Below are positions 10,321-23,600 of a DNA stretch of 64,000 nucleotides, piece by piece. A program made the position numbers and the translations under genes. The stretch is from assembly GCA_963978905.1 (NCBI GenBank), contig OZ022260.1:41476259-41540258 (forward strand). The letters run 5' to 3'. The DNA comes from Trichostrongylus colubriformis. Lineage: Eukaryota > Nematoda > Chromadorea > Rhabditida > Trichostrongylidae. Position 1 is the first letter of the stretch, and each line of letters opens with the position of its first letter. The notes below the pieces were generated by a model. It made no database searches. It had not been told where the DNA came from and saw only the letters and a program-made list of their open reading frames with translations.

Positions 10321-12620
10321 TAAAAATATTAATAATATTTTATACAATTCAATCAACTCTGAACTCATATGTGGCCCGTGTTATGCAAATGCTAACAGGA
10401 CTCAATTTTCTGAAAACAACTCCTTCAGTTGCTTGCTCTCTCAGTGAACGAAAGGTTGATTTGATATCCTACAATATCAGATACGCACTAAAATACCTTT
10501 CAAATTGGGATGAAACTCCAATAAGAGGCGTTTACTAGCAAATTTTTTCAAGTGCTGTAAGATATCACTATTTTGTGATCTTTTCTGCTAAAAAATCAGA
10601 AATTTGTACCATTCCAAAAAGTGAAAATGCGTCGTAGGACCACAATCACCCTTGCTCGGTTAAAGTCTACTACAACATCAGTTTCTCCCCTTCCATTCTA
10701 CATTCACCACTCTACGGGGTGCCGACGGGTCCGATCTGTTATGAAAGTTTTTGAAAAGAAACCTCCTCCAGCACTGATGCATGCTTTGTCGCGATTCGGC
10801 GGACGTGCGAAATCGAATCCACCCACTTTGTTATGACTTGATTCAGTTTTAGCCGGTTACTGACTACCCAGATGTCGTGAAGTTGGTGAAAACGAACTTA
10901 GGCTTTCCCTAGTGGGCGATTCGGCCGTTGGTGTGGAGTAGTAGCCTTGCCAATGCTAAGTCAGTTGCAGGCTATATCCCTTAATCAGGTTGAGTTCTCT
11001 GTTTTCGTGATCTTTTCTCTAGTGCCTTCCTCGGACAAACTGCTACACTATACAAACTCCTTTCGTAGTCTCTCTCTCCTTTCCCTACTTAAATTTTTTT
11101 TTTGTTTTTCTCACATTCCCCTTGCCTCTCGGCTGCTAACTTATTTCAACTATTTGGTTCTACCATACATATCACGTCACTTTTCCCTTTTTCGTAGATT
11201 ATGCTACGCTTTAACTCATATATGCTCTTTTTATGAGGATTTTGATTTGTTCATTAATTATTTTTGAAAGCACATTAAACTTTATCACCGACTAGCAGAT
11301 CCCTGCGCTACCGTCCTTTTGGGAAGCTGCTTATGAGTTAGCTTCTCCTCAAGAAATAATAAGGGCCCATGGTTAGCAAGCTTCTCAATGAGCACACGCC
11401 CCTTCCAGGTTTTCATTTCAAACTTCACCAATTCCTTGCTGGCCCATGGGAATCAGGAAGTAACATAACACCTTGTTATGCGCCATTTACCCACTGCTAG
11501 TATTAATCACTCATGTTTATTTATCTGTTCATTCATTAAACATAAACAGGAGCTTACGTAAGAATTACAACCATACCCAAGAGTTTTAATCTTTGATAGA
11601 ACCGGGACACGAAACAACCAAAATAAAAAATAAAAAAAAAAGACCGTTTCATAAAATAAGAGCTCGATCGGGCTCAAGTGCAAAATGCAGAATTTGAGTC
11701 GTCTTAAATCATAAAATGTACATATTCACTATGTTATGTCCGCTGCGGTGTAGAGCGGTACATATTTGAAATCCTGATGTCTCATCGGTTCTGAACCTTG
11801 TTTTGTGTTTTGTATTGTTACATCCTTTAAAAATAGCAGCTTCACCTTTGTTTTCCATCCAGGTGCAGCGTTCTAGTACCATTGCTTGTCGGTTCTCTTA
11901 CTGATTTTTGTTTAGATAAATCACGTGACATTTTTTTTGTGCAAATTGACACACTAGGCGAAATGACGACCCACCCACGCCTTTGACAAGCTGCTGAAAA
12001 ATGACAGCGAGACCTTGTAAACCCACCAATACCTTTGTGAGGATGGTACGATTTAGGTGAATAGGTTTTGCTTTTGGGTTTTCGATAAATGAAAGTAAAA
12101 AGAATTGCTCAAGAATGAATAAATTTAAACACTGAACAACGAGAGAGGAGCTGGCGAATATTCTGGGATAATCGTTAGTGAATGCTCACCCTATCTGGTG
12201 CATCTGACCATATTCAGACCGCCTACGGACCCTCCAGAGCCTCTCTTCAGGTATCATGCCTGTTACCTTGGAGGATAAAAGGATGGGCATAATTAATACG
12301 ACATTAATAACTCATTTCTTAGAATTGTCTGCACTGACTCTGCTTCGTTCAGTGTCGTATTTGCAATTGAATGAGATTTTCTCTATGTAATAATTTCTGA
12401 GATGCAATCTATGTACAATTCAGTATTGTGCTCCTCTCAGGAGAGTCCATTAACAATGTGGCCCGAAATTTGATTCCTGGGCCATTCTAGCAAGAAAGAT
12501 TCCATTTTTATTCCATTAGCTTCACCTTTGTTCGTAATGTAGATGAGCATGCTCGGACATCGGTTGGCCTCTCAGAAGGGTACAGAAACACAAAAGATTT
12601 TAATACGAGTAACTTTAGCT

Positions 12621-12870
12621 AGAGGAGTAGGAGGTAATATAGTGTCTCCCATTAACGTGGCGCTGGGATCAGTTCCGGTGCAGATGTTTGCCCACGCCAA
12701 ACAAGGCTTCTATCCCTTGCGGGTGGATTGATGGTACCATGACAAAAGCACTGCCATGCAGATCAGCTGGACAGTGCAGCTCAATGCATAGTCCATAGGG
12801 CATTCACCTACCTCCACGATTCAGAATGCATGACGCGTCCCAAAAAAGGCTGATTAGCGTCATAAAATTT
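12621..12870 (+). mobile_element. tRNA-derived SINE, old copy
   Basis: GCTGGGATCAGTTCCGG (B-box region), CCCACGCCAAACAAGGCTTC, AGATCAGCTGGACAGTGCAG and TTCACCTACCTCCACGATTC align with the intact copy. Confidence 0.55.
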
Positions 12871-14551
12871 ATCCTAATTCCTTAGTAACTTTGGCTGATG
12901 TAAGGTGAATGTATAGCTTATTTTACTATACACATATGTTGAACTGACATGCTAGACATAGTGACCTTTACGTCTATTAATTTTGAATTAGGCTGTTTTG
13001 GTTCCGATGTTTCCGGTCATGCGAAAGCCTGATTAGTACTGCTTGGCTGTAAAGTGTTATTCCAAGAGATTTGTTGTTGCTTATCATCGACTTAAAGCTT
13101 TTCCGGGGACCCAAGGCAGGTTCCACTCGAGCGTTCAAAGGAATTCCACAGCTTTTCTAGTCGGAGCATGAAAAAGAGGAGTTCAGTAGCATTTCTGAGT
13201 AGGTAGAGCCATTGGAAATGGATTCCGTGATGAATGGCGGATTTCGTGATAAATGGTCGTCTAGCAGATTTGCACTTTTTTCTCTTGGGCATGCCGACAG
13301 ATTCTGCCTGACAAGTGGTTGTCTTAGTAGCGAAAAAGCTGAATATTGACTAGCCATTGTGGAAGAAGAGGGGGGGGGGCAGGCTCACGCTTCCGTACAG
13401 CAATCCTTTATGGAATCGTTTTCCGTGTTGCAGGGGGTTGTGTTTTTTAAAAATTTCCTCTGCTAGTTTTCGGCACCTGCGCACCCTTGAAAAGAACCCA
13501 TTGTACATTTATGGGATTCTAGGCCGGTTGGTGTCGATCGTGAAGGAGCGATCGCTGGAGAGGAGGAGGAGAAAAGGAGGGTCCAATTTTTCATCAAATT
13601 TCCAAGGGAGAGGTTTCATTTTTGAAAACTTCCTTTGACATAAGGCTCAACTCTATTGGAGAGAAAGGAACCCATGGTCTGAAATTTTCAGTTAAATTTT
13701 CCGACGATTCTCTTACGAAAGACCTCGAGAATCGATGCAATTCCAAGTGTCTTGTAGTGCTGATACACATGCCAAAATGGGAACTGAAATTTTGAAATGT
13801 TTCGGTAATTCGTACAATTTTCTCCGAAGGTTGATCAGTTGTACATGGCATATTTGGAAAATACCATGATATGGGTATTTAGCAAGAATTAGTTGAGAAG
13901 GAGTGTCAGGGGTAGGGCACTCCCAAATGTCGATGAAAATAGCCGCTTCTATACGATCCCCCCTCTACGGCGACCAAATACGCCTTTTTTACCTCTGCAA
14001 TACCAGAAAATGTTGCAGAATTGCATAATTGCGATGTGTTTTATTGCTAAATATCTTCCCTTGAGGCAAAAAGATTTTTTTCACATTTTGTCAATCGGAT
14101 TTGCTTTGAAATACTATTTGCTTTTCATCTGCTTATTGGAAATTTGGATTTTAGCGCCTGCCGCTGGTCTCTGAAGGTACGACCCCCACCCTCCTAATCG
14201 GTCAAATACGCCTCCCCTCACTCCTGTTGAGGAATCCTTGGCTCTCGCTGTACCCTGGCAGGGGTCGAACGCGATAGGTAGTTTAGTTTGCGGCTGAAAA
14301 CGCACCACGAGGTCCTCAGTAAAACAGTCGATGTGCAGCTGTGTTCAGGTTTCTCCATTCTAGGGATATTACGAGCTGTGGCGTTTGAATCCCTGCTTGT
14401 TGTTTCTATATCAAATATCCACTTGTTTCTGCTTCGTCCTTTTTGATTGTCTCTTCAATTCGAATGGTCTTCTGTGATAAATTGATTTCTTCGGTATCGC
14501 GGACACAAATAAGCGTTCTTTTGTCCAGACACTGTTAAACAAGGTGCAATC

Positions 14552-14561
14552 GATCATTCAG
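14552..14561 (+). promoter_or_regulatory. putative 3' splice / spliced-leader acceptor at the RGK start codon
   Basis: CGATCATTCAG lies immediately before ATG 14562. Nematode mRNAs often receive a spliced leader a few bases before the start codon. Alternatively this is the acceptor for an upstream non-coding exon. Confidence 0.35.
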
Positions 14562-14671
14562 ATGTACTCACCTGTGATGCGTCGAAGCGTACGGCGTTTG
14601 CCTCGGACACCCGACAGTTCACCACGTATACATCGTCGTGTTGAAGAAGTACACAGTGATAATCCACTCAG
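14562..14671 (+). CDS. RGK-like GTPase, exon 1 (residues 1-37)
   Basis: The ATG directly follows GATCATTCAG, and the exon ends CTCAG|GTACAA in phase 2. It encodes an Arg/Pro-rich start (RRSVRRLPRTPDSSPRIHRR). The TC-rich AG just before the ATG suggests a trans- or cis-spliced 5' end. It is 35.8 kb from exon 2, so its membership rests on phase agreement and a similar basic, Ser/Pro-rich composition. Confidence 0.6.
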
Positions 14672-17600
14672 GTACAAATTGATTTCAATTTTGTTTTTTG
14701 TTTGTTCGTTTTCATTGCTCATCTATTTATTCCAATGCTCAATTATTGTGTTGCATTATTATCAAGTTGTGGAACTACTTGCTTTTCATCTTCTATTACA
14801 GTTCTTTCGTTTAGTTTCTAGAAACCGTTTAAGATGATATGATTGCTTTCGCAAAAGCTATTTCTTTTTCTTCACTTTCAAAGTCTCGTAGCCATCACTT
14901 TTTGGTCCGCGTACCTGGACCCTTATACTATAACCTATAACCCAGTAAAAAGTAGCATACTATAACCTGTAACCCAGTAAAAAGTAGCGACCGCGGGCAA
15001 CCTGGAAGCAAAATCCATATGATTAATGTTTAGTAAGAATTTGTTTCAAGATGAGTTTCAAATGTAAGAACCTAGTGAAACAGAATCTACTTACCCTCAA
15101 TGTTTGCTGAAAGTTATCGAATGATTTATGGGTTTTGTTGGCATACGAAGGATTTCGAAGATTTTCCTCCGAAATTCCTCGGAAGCCTCCTCTGTGTAAT
15201 CATCACGAAGTAGTCTTGGGGAATTTGAACAAAACACAAGGTCTCAGTGAAAATGTCGTTTTTCTTTGAATCTTTTTTTGTCCACGTAATTCTATTTCTT
15301 CGCTTTTTCGTTTTTTTTGCCTGTTTTCTTGAAAAAAAAAACCGGCTCATGGCAGTCATCCGGAATCTACGTAATAAAATGAAATAGTTGTGAAAGTTTC
15401 CTTCAAACCATGAAGGTTTATATTCAGACATTTACTTTCAATTGTGTTTGTTTGAAATTAAGTGATTGGTTGAAAGGATAATTATTTGTTACAATCATTT
15501 AACAATTATTCACTTGCTTGTAACGAAGGTTACTTTGGTTTCCGTTTCGCACGAGCCCATAGACGGAAACCGAGCAAAGAAGAATAATCTCCTATGTGCT
15601 CATCAGTACATACATACGACACTTCATTGTCAATCATCTTTAATTGTCTTTATTATTATTATTATGTATTGTCATTATTTGTCTATAGCGTCGACGTACC
15701 CACGGCTATCCATGTTCGCGTAATGTTGATTACGCATCTTTTCAATCAATGATGCTTGTGACCGAGTGTTCCAATTTCATTAAAAAGGGCCTGATTAGAA
15801 TTTTTACCCTTTTCACCTCAAAGTAACCTGCTACTTTAAAAAGGTTCAATGGCAACAGGTCAGTTGAGTGTAACAGATAAAAGTTAGCCTCACTCACATT
15901 TTTCTTCTTTTACAAATTTTTCAAATTTTCGTACCGTACCGCTTTGTCAACGTTATATGACCGACGCACAAGAGAAAATGGATTTTACATGAGCATAATT
16001 TCAAAATATATCATATGATACATTAGTATGAATCCGATAGCCCGCCAGAAAAATGGTGCAGAGTAGTTCAGGCTCCTCGCTTTTTTCACGTCCATAGATG
16101 GACAAACCTATCGCACGGTAGGGGGCGACAGTGAATGGCTTGAACATACCTTGCGATCCATTTTCTCATATATATTCGAATTTCTTTTCCCATGATTCTT
16201 CGCTGCGATAAAAATGAAAAGGAAGTAGTTTGCAAGGGAGCTGATTATGTTGCAGAAAAGTTTCTGACAAAACTTTTAGACCGCAATCCTCACTGAGCTC
16301 TAGAGAAAACAACCAAATGCATGTGTCCCGCAGACCCTTTCGCGGTGTTATACATAGATTTGCAAGTCACAGCCCGCCCCAGTGCAGAGGGTGTACATAA
16401 AGATATCAGGATAATATACGGATTTTCGAGCAACCTGAGCACCTATTGAAAACAAGCTACACCTCGCAATGATCTTAGTTGGCTTACCTTCCTCGAGTAG
16501 TAGAATCTTGGACAACTATTCAGGTTCAACTATTCAACTATTCAGGCCTAGGGTCTTATAGCGGCCCCGCAGCATGGCGTGTCGTAGCGTAGCGCATCAG
16601 GGTGGTAAATTGCCGACCGCGGCGGGACAACGTTCGCTGCCGGTTGGTTTAGTCACAAGCCCGTCTGCAGTCTATCCCAGCTAGTGACGCAGAGGGGTCC
16701 GAGAGAGAAGGAGGCTTTCGGATTCCTATTTCTCTATTTTTCGCCTTCTTTCCTCGCTTTTTCTCTACTGTTACATTGCTGAGCAACCCTACTTCTAATC
16801 CTCAATCTGCCAAATTTATCCCTTCAGGTATCTTCAAGGAGTGTAGCAAAAACACCTTGAGCGCTCTATACTTATGATGATCACGTCGCTGCCGGCCTGC
16901 TAGCAAGTTTCGCGTAAATGGGAAAATCTTCACAGACCTTCCTCACACTTGGCCGTGCTGCATGTGGGTGAAATTTGGTGAATGAACATTATGCTCGCTA
17001 GAAATACACACAGCTGTATACATAAAATTATACGCACATACAGCATGTACCTCCTTAACCCCACTGATTTAATATTTCTTGAAGTTAACAATGTAGCCAC
17101 AGACTGAATTCTGCACAGCTCAACTAATTAGCACTGAAGGCGTGGAGCACCTGATCTATTCCACTGGGACCGATCTGACAAATTGCTCAGGTGACGGACA
17201 CATGGCGCCTTTAGTTAATGCGCCCGATTAGTTACCCCGATGTTTACTGTCGTGATTTTATTTTTGTTGGGGTATTGACAGCATGTGCGATTACTTTTGT
17301 GAGCCTTATCAACCAATATAGTCGCTATAGAAGCACCAGGACATACCTTTGCCTGGAACTGTAATGCAGCATTGCGGGACGGAGGTGGCGTGCACTCACA
17401 CCCTCATATTACGGGGATCAAATCCTGCATCAGCGCCCGCCCAGGCCAAACAAGCTTTCCATCCTTCCGGGTAAGTGATACTAGACTCATCTGTTAGGTT
17501 AGAAACACTGACTCGTACATCGGCTGGCTCCCACAAGTCATTGTATAGGCCCCATCGCATTCATCTACTATCACGATTCTGAGTGGAACTAGGATGCGCG

Positions 17601-20600
17601 GCGCATCCCACACAAGGGATTGATCAACGACAAAAACTTTACCCTATATCCGGGGCGCACTATGCATCTTCTAAGAGCGTCATACAACTCTAAGATCACT
17701 GTAGTTACGGTAGAAGCAGCTGGACTAGATACCACTGCTTGGATCGACCGTAATTCTGCATATGCATGGCGCATCCCGTCCCAATTGATAAACCCTACGA
17801 ATCTTCTATCTTCTCAAACTTTTTTCTCTGTAAATTTTTATCCTAGCACTTTGAGTGTGTTCTTTGTGTGCTTGTATTTTCTCTGGCAACATTCGTACTA
17901 TAGCTTTTTGTGAAGTTGTTCAAGTGTTCCCGCTTGGGTGTCCAGTTACCTCTCGTAGACCTCATCGCCGTAGGTGTTTTTACGCCATGCTAGTTGATGG
18001 AAAGGTCCCGATTCCTCTTTGATGATCACCGCAAACGCGTCGTCGCCCTGCATATGTCACTTGGGCAAGTGTCTCGTTTTCGTCGTGATTATACGTTACG
18101 TTACTATTACAATGGGACCGTGAACGGAAACGAACGCCGCTCGTTTCCGTCGTTGTCAGCTGGTGACGGTTGAATGGTTGCAAGCCTTTCCGCCGACCCA
18201 CTGTGTCAGTACACTGCCACATCCATCAACTCGGGTTTTCTATTTTTAGCAATAATAATGGCTAAAAATATCCCTGCATGCGGAAAACAACGTCTACCAA
18301 CAGCTGCAACGCTGACGTCAACGCCGGCGATGGCATATTATGGCATAACTACCATCACAACCGCCATAGGCACTTTCACTTGGAGAACGATTACTTGCTA
18401 TGAGTAGTCGTACTTCAAGAGCTTACTAATTTCGAATCTTTTCATAATATTTTCATAAAGCTTAGGGGCTTCACAACGATACTGTTACTAGTAGTTTTTG
18501 TGGCCCGCCGTTCTACAGGTCCACCTGGTCTCAAAGCTCATATCCCAAAGAATTTTGTGCTCTCTTGGGAAGATCATTGGATAGAGGATTAGGCGATAAT
18601 CTTCGAGGTTTAGGAGTATAAATGACTTCAGTCAAAACCGTAATTGCAAATGAAGGCTCATTTCTAATATACATATAGTAGTTATATTTCTTTATTTGTT
18701 TACTTATTGTATTTATTATTATTCATGATTTTAAATCAGGTAACGATTGCTAATGCTTGCAGGTCTATGACATCTCTTTTGGATACTTTTATGCAAACTG
18801 ATTTCCACGCTGGGAAAGAAGGGTTAAGATGGTTGAGATGGAATTTAGTTCGAAATCCGTCCCATGGGTTGTGCATGCGAATGCGGCATCCTTTGATATT
18901 GCCCTCGAAGACATATTTGGATTGCAATTTTTCATATTTTATTGTTTTTAACTTTCTTTTCTTCTCTTGCGAGTTGTGAAAAGATGGATGATTTCGTGCT
19001 CGACAGCCATGTGTCTCCTTCAAATCTTTTCCTTTTGGGCACATTTTATTCCACACAGCCGATCTGTGTCTTGATCATTCATTATTCACTTAATACCAAT
19101 TCCAGAAGTCATCCCTTGAAGAGATAGGGATTTCGTTATGATATGAAGGTTCTAGTGCCCCTTTCCGGCGGAAAGCTTACATTGTTAAATCCTATTCACA
19201 TTAAATCACTATTAAATGCTACACTTTTATGTTAGGGTGGGGGGGGGGGGGAGGTGGTGTGGCACACACCGCACTCTCATGGTGCGGGGATCAAATGTCG
19301 CATCGCATTAACGCCCTCCATACCTCCGGGATCGGCAAATTGGTGGCAGACTCGTCTGGTGGTCAACGCCAAAAACTTGATCTTTTTACCTTTATTATAT
19401 CACGGACTAGAAGTTGGTCCACTCAACTGAGAGTTAAACATGTCTGGAGAGGGTGCGTTAGATATCAGTCCCCCACTAGGAATCCTTGTTGTGCCAAATC
19501 GCGCCTTTGCCCCACTGGATGACTCACAATGGCTCTCCTGAGACACTTTTATCTTTCCTGAAAAGTTACGTAAGAACTATGACACATCACTATTCATCGT
19601 GGTTGGATGGCCCTTTGCACTTCTGACGTGTCGTTGTCGATCTCTTGATGCAGGGCTTTTTTCTCTACGTGTCTTCACCAAGGCTTGGTACATCTACCTT
19701 TTGAGGAGGCCCTTGAACCTATTCTGAGGCTTTAGCAAAAGCCTGTGTGGTATTTGAATTACATCAGAATGTACTAGGAAAGATAAGCTGTTGACTTGTT
19801 TTACAGGTATGCGTGAGATGCGCCATGCCTTTGATAAAAAATAGTTCGCGGAGGTCAAATTAGCTCAGTTTGATGTTTTGATTTTTGTTAGGTGCTTTCT
19901 CTGCTATGTAAACATAGCGATGGAGAGAACTCTTCCACATAAAAGGGGTCTTGGTAGTATAATGGATTAGCATGTATGCGCGAAAGCATGGAGTGCGGGT
20001 TCGAGTCCCGTCCTGTCTCAAGCCTTTGCCCATAACACAGCATCCTTGTGACAATTATTTTTCTCGTTGTTTTAACTGTTTTTGTTTCTTTTGTTATTGT
20101 TATTATCACCTTCAATTTTTGCTATTACGTCCACTTTAATCAGGCTAATTATTTTTCTTATTTCACTTATTATTAGAATCACTCTTAGTTATATCCGAAT
20201 TTGTGGTGTTTCGTCAACTTGGGCCGTGAACCATAAACTGGATCTTTTTGTAGCCTATAGTAAGCTCTATATATTTACTTAATTATTTGCAAATTCATTT
20301 GATGCACCCATTTTTTTGTATCTATAGTCCCTGTACCCTTCCATATTGTTGTGGCCTGGTGATGAGAGGAGATAATTTTCCCACTGAGCGCTTTCGTCGA
20401 CCTATTGAAACCCCTGGAATACGTTTGGATTCTCACCTCATCCTCTTTACTCCATCCAGTAGATTGACGCACTATCCAGTGAAAAAAAAAACGAAATCTT
20501 CCGGATATTGCTATGGATGTGCCAGGCAGTGCCATTTGGGTCACAGCGATTGTCTATAGGATGATTTATTACTCGTACTCGCCATGAAAATCGGTGTTTA

Positions 20601-23600
20601 GGGTTTTTAAGGTTTCGAAGTGGTTTCCTAGGTAGCCACGGTGACTTAGGTATGACTAGCGATGATTCATGGGATGAGCTTTCCAGTACGTGAGAACATA
20701 TTCGTCAGATTACGTGTACAAGATGGGCTTTCGCGTAGTGGCTTGGCATAAATCTGTGGTGTGCAACGTAAGACCTGGATTCCACTGCACTTTACAACTC
20801 AGTTTTGGTTATTTTGGTTATTTTTGAAAAAGAGTCGACGGAGTTCGACTCGAATAAATGATAATGTGAGGTCGGGCATAGGTGACGACATTTTTTGTAT
20901 CGGATTCGACAGTCTTACACCACCCACAGTGTATTAGACTAATGTAGCCGCGTGCGTGCGCGTCGCGGCACTGTTGAGGAGATCAGTGTGATATTCATAA
21001 ATAGTTTGTGATTTTGTGCAGTGCAGCGTTTCACCAACCGAGATCTCATGGATTCAGTGCGAACATTGAAAGCAAGCTACAAAGCCTATCTATTCTCGAA
21101 GCCTCGACGTGACCGCTCGCGTACGCTAATGCCATTAATAGGTTGTAACATAATTTTTGCGACATTCTACTCGAATTTTTCTGGAAAGATCTAGAAATCT
21201 TTGTGGGTGGGATCCATAGAGAGGGCCTCCAGTACGATTTGCAGGTCATTTGGATTATTGCAATATCTGTGAAAAAATGTGCATTTTTGAGAAGGGCTCA
21301 GTTCGCTCCTTCTTTCGAGTACCTTAACTCTAAGCTGGTAAGGAGCCCACTGAATTCATTATCGCGATGAGTTGACATATTTTGAGTATACATGTATTTT
21401 ACTCTTTTCCACTTCGCAAATTCGTTTTTTTTATTTTTCGGTTTTTGACTATCGAATGTATCCCGGTAGATCAGTATAAATAATTATGACCTAGGAAGTT
21501 ATTCTTTGAAAGTTGACTAGCTTTTGATACAGAAGATGATGATATCATAACGACGACCGACGGGGGGGGGGGGGGAGGGACACTAAGGACACTAAAGACA
21601 TCGTTTAAACCCAAGCCTGGAAGGGGAAAAGAGTTCGTTCTTCCCTCCACTAAGGCGTGGGCAGTAAAAATATACGCCTGAGTGTGCAGATTGACTCTCA
21701 AAGATCCCTCGAAACTGCTTATATGTGCAAGTGTTATAAGATGCCCCCACGCCCCCCCCCCCCCTTATTGCGATAGCACCGCGAAGATATAAGAAGGAAA
21801 TTTCAAAAAACGTAAGAGAATTTTACTGTCCTAATATATTCGTTTTCAAAGTGAAATATAGGGAATACCTTAAAAAATGAAAAAAGGTTATTTTGAGATG
21901 GAACCATGTAATCGCACAGCGACTACGGTGTTCGATAGTAATGATTCTCAGTAGGTTTCTATAAAAAAAGGAAACACCGAAGATAATGCACTTGCCGCCT
22001 TCTCCGTTCCACTCATCCCTTTCACGTCCCCGATTGGCTCAGGTTTGACTGAGCTTGCGACAATTCCGATGGGAGACAGCTTGATGGATACTCAGTGCGA
22101 GCTTCGATCTCTCGTTTTTCAATGAATGATGAGTCTACGCAGAGTGCTCAGCTCGGAACGACTCCCTCGGGGTATTCATTTTTATGTGGTTGTGGTTGTT
22201 GTTGTTGTTGTTGCATTGCATCACAGTAATTACTCTCCTTCACATCCGTTCAAGGGATGCGATCATTGCATCGGAAGTGCCTATGCAGACGTCCGCCACG
22301 TCACTTGACAGGAGGAAGTTCCGGTTCGACGAGATCCCCGCGCGTAGCTTTCCTGCAAACTCTGTTTTTGTGACCGTGAGCAAAATGTCTGCACTTCTGT
22401 GGCTCTCGTTCTTGAGAGTTACGGCTTAGATCTGCAACTTTGCACAGAAGTTTTGCACACACGTAACTTGAGAAGTTCGATTCATAATGCCGCGACGTGA
22501 CCGCACGCAAATGTTCTCATTTACCGTACATTATGTCTGAAGCAGCTATAATAATTCTTGGGGTCAATGAGGATATGTGCTAGTAATCATTGTACAGTAG
22601 TAGAGTCCTATTTGTGTTGAGATATTGATCGGTATCGATTGGAAGTACTGCTCTATGCAGGGACTGCTAAGTAAGGGTGATGTGTAAGCACTATGCTCAG
22701 AATCAGTCGAAGTCTATACTCGTAGTCTATAGAAGATATCGACCAATATCGATTGGGATTGTAAGACAATGTTGCGTTTCTGCAAAAACAACAACAAACT
22801 GAAGTTTTTTGAGGGTAATCTTTGAAAAATATGAAGTGGTTCGATTCGCCTCCGCTAGACGAACCACTGTGACTCCACTGAAACCTCTTATAATGTTGAT
22901 AAATGTAGATATATGGCTATTTAAAATTTTACTGAAATGGTCTCTCCACTGCCTTCCTTTTACCATTTCTCATATTTCTATATCCTGTGAATATCCTGTA
23001 AAACTATTTGTAAGATGAGAGAATGATCCCCCTCAAGAAAAAAGATCGTTTTTGAGAGATTTATTTTGATAATACTGTAGCGTTTGTTATATTCTTAGAA
23101 GAGCTGTTGTAAAGAAAGTTAAAGTAGTGATGGATGTGGTTGTACTCTCAGATGCAAAAATGAATGAAGTTGTACTTTTCATCAGTTAAAAATTACACGA
23201 ACTGGAATATGTTCCTGGGATGCTAATAAAAAAAGGCGGACTCAATTTCACGTATAAGCTTTCACATGACTTTCACACGCACCTAAGAATAATTTTGAGT
23301 ATTCAAAAGTGGGGGACGTGTTCACTATAAATGGATAGCAGAAATAAATAGAAACGGTTTGTAGTGCAACTCGCGCTGGCGCTTTGAGGTACGCTCCGAG
23401 CTTTTTGAAAGACTCGTCAACGGAATTCCATGGTTCTTTCTCATTTTAAGTCACTCTACTACATGCGGTACACGGACAGAAACACGGAAAGGATCGAGAA
23501 ATTTCCTTTGTCCCAAAGCAGCCGGAAACTGGAAGACGAGCAACTTTTTTGAATTCCCGCCACAACATTCTGCTGTGAACGCCGAAGCGTAGTTCAAATT

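Larger units (their letters stand above)
6672..14551. other. upstream intergenic region without a convincing gene
   Basis: Between the mariner and exon 1 lie the repeats listed separately, and a duplicated word set (AATGGATTCC, GATAAATGGC, GATTTGCACTT, GGGCATG) at 9235-9310 and 13205-13300 that marks another unnamed repeat. The rest shows nothing recognisable. Confidence 0.5.

Noticed and set aside
13893..14174. Frame beginning RRSVRGRALPNVDENSR, similar in look to RGK exon 1 (RRSVRRLP)
   Set aside because: It has no ATG, no donor in the right phase, and the similarity is limited to a few Arg/Ser residues.
19948..20020. A functional tRNA gene
   Set aside because: The acceptor and anticodon stems do not pair; only the A- and B-box-like parts fit.
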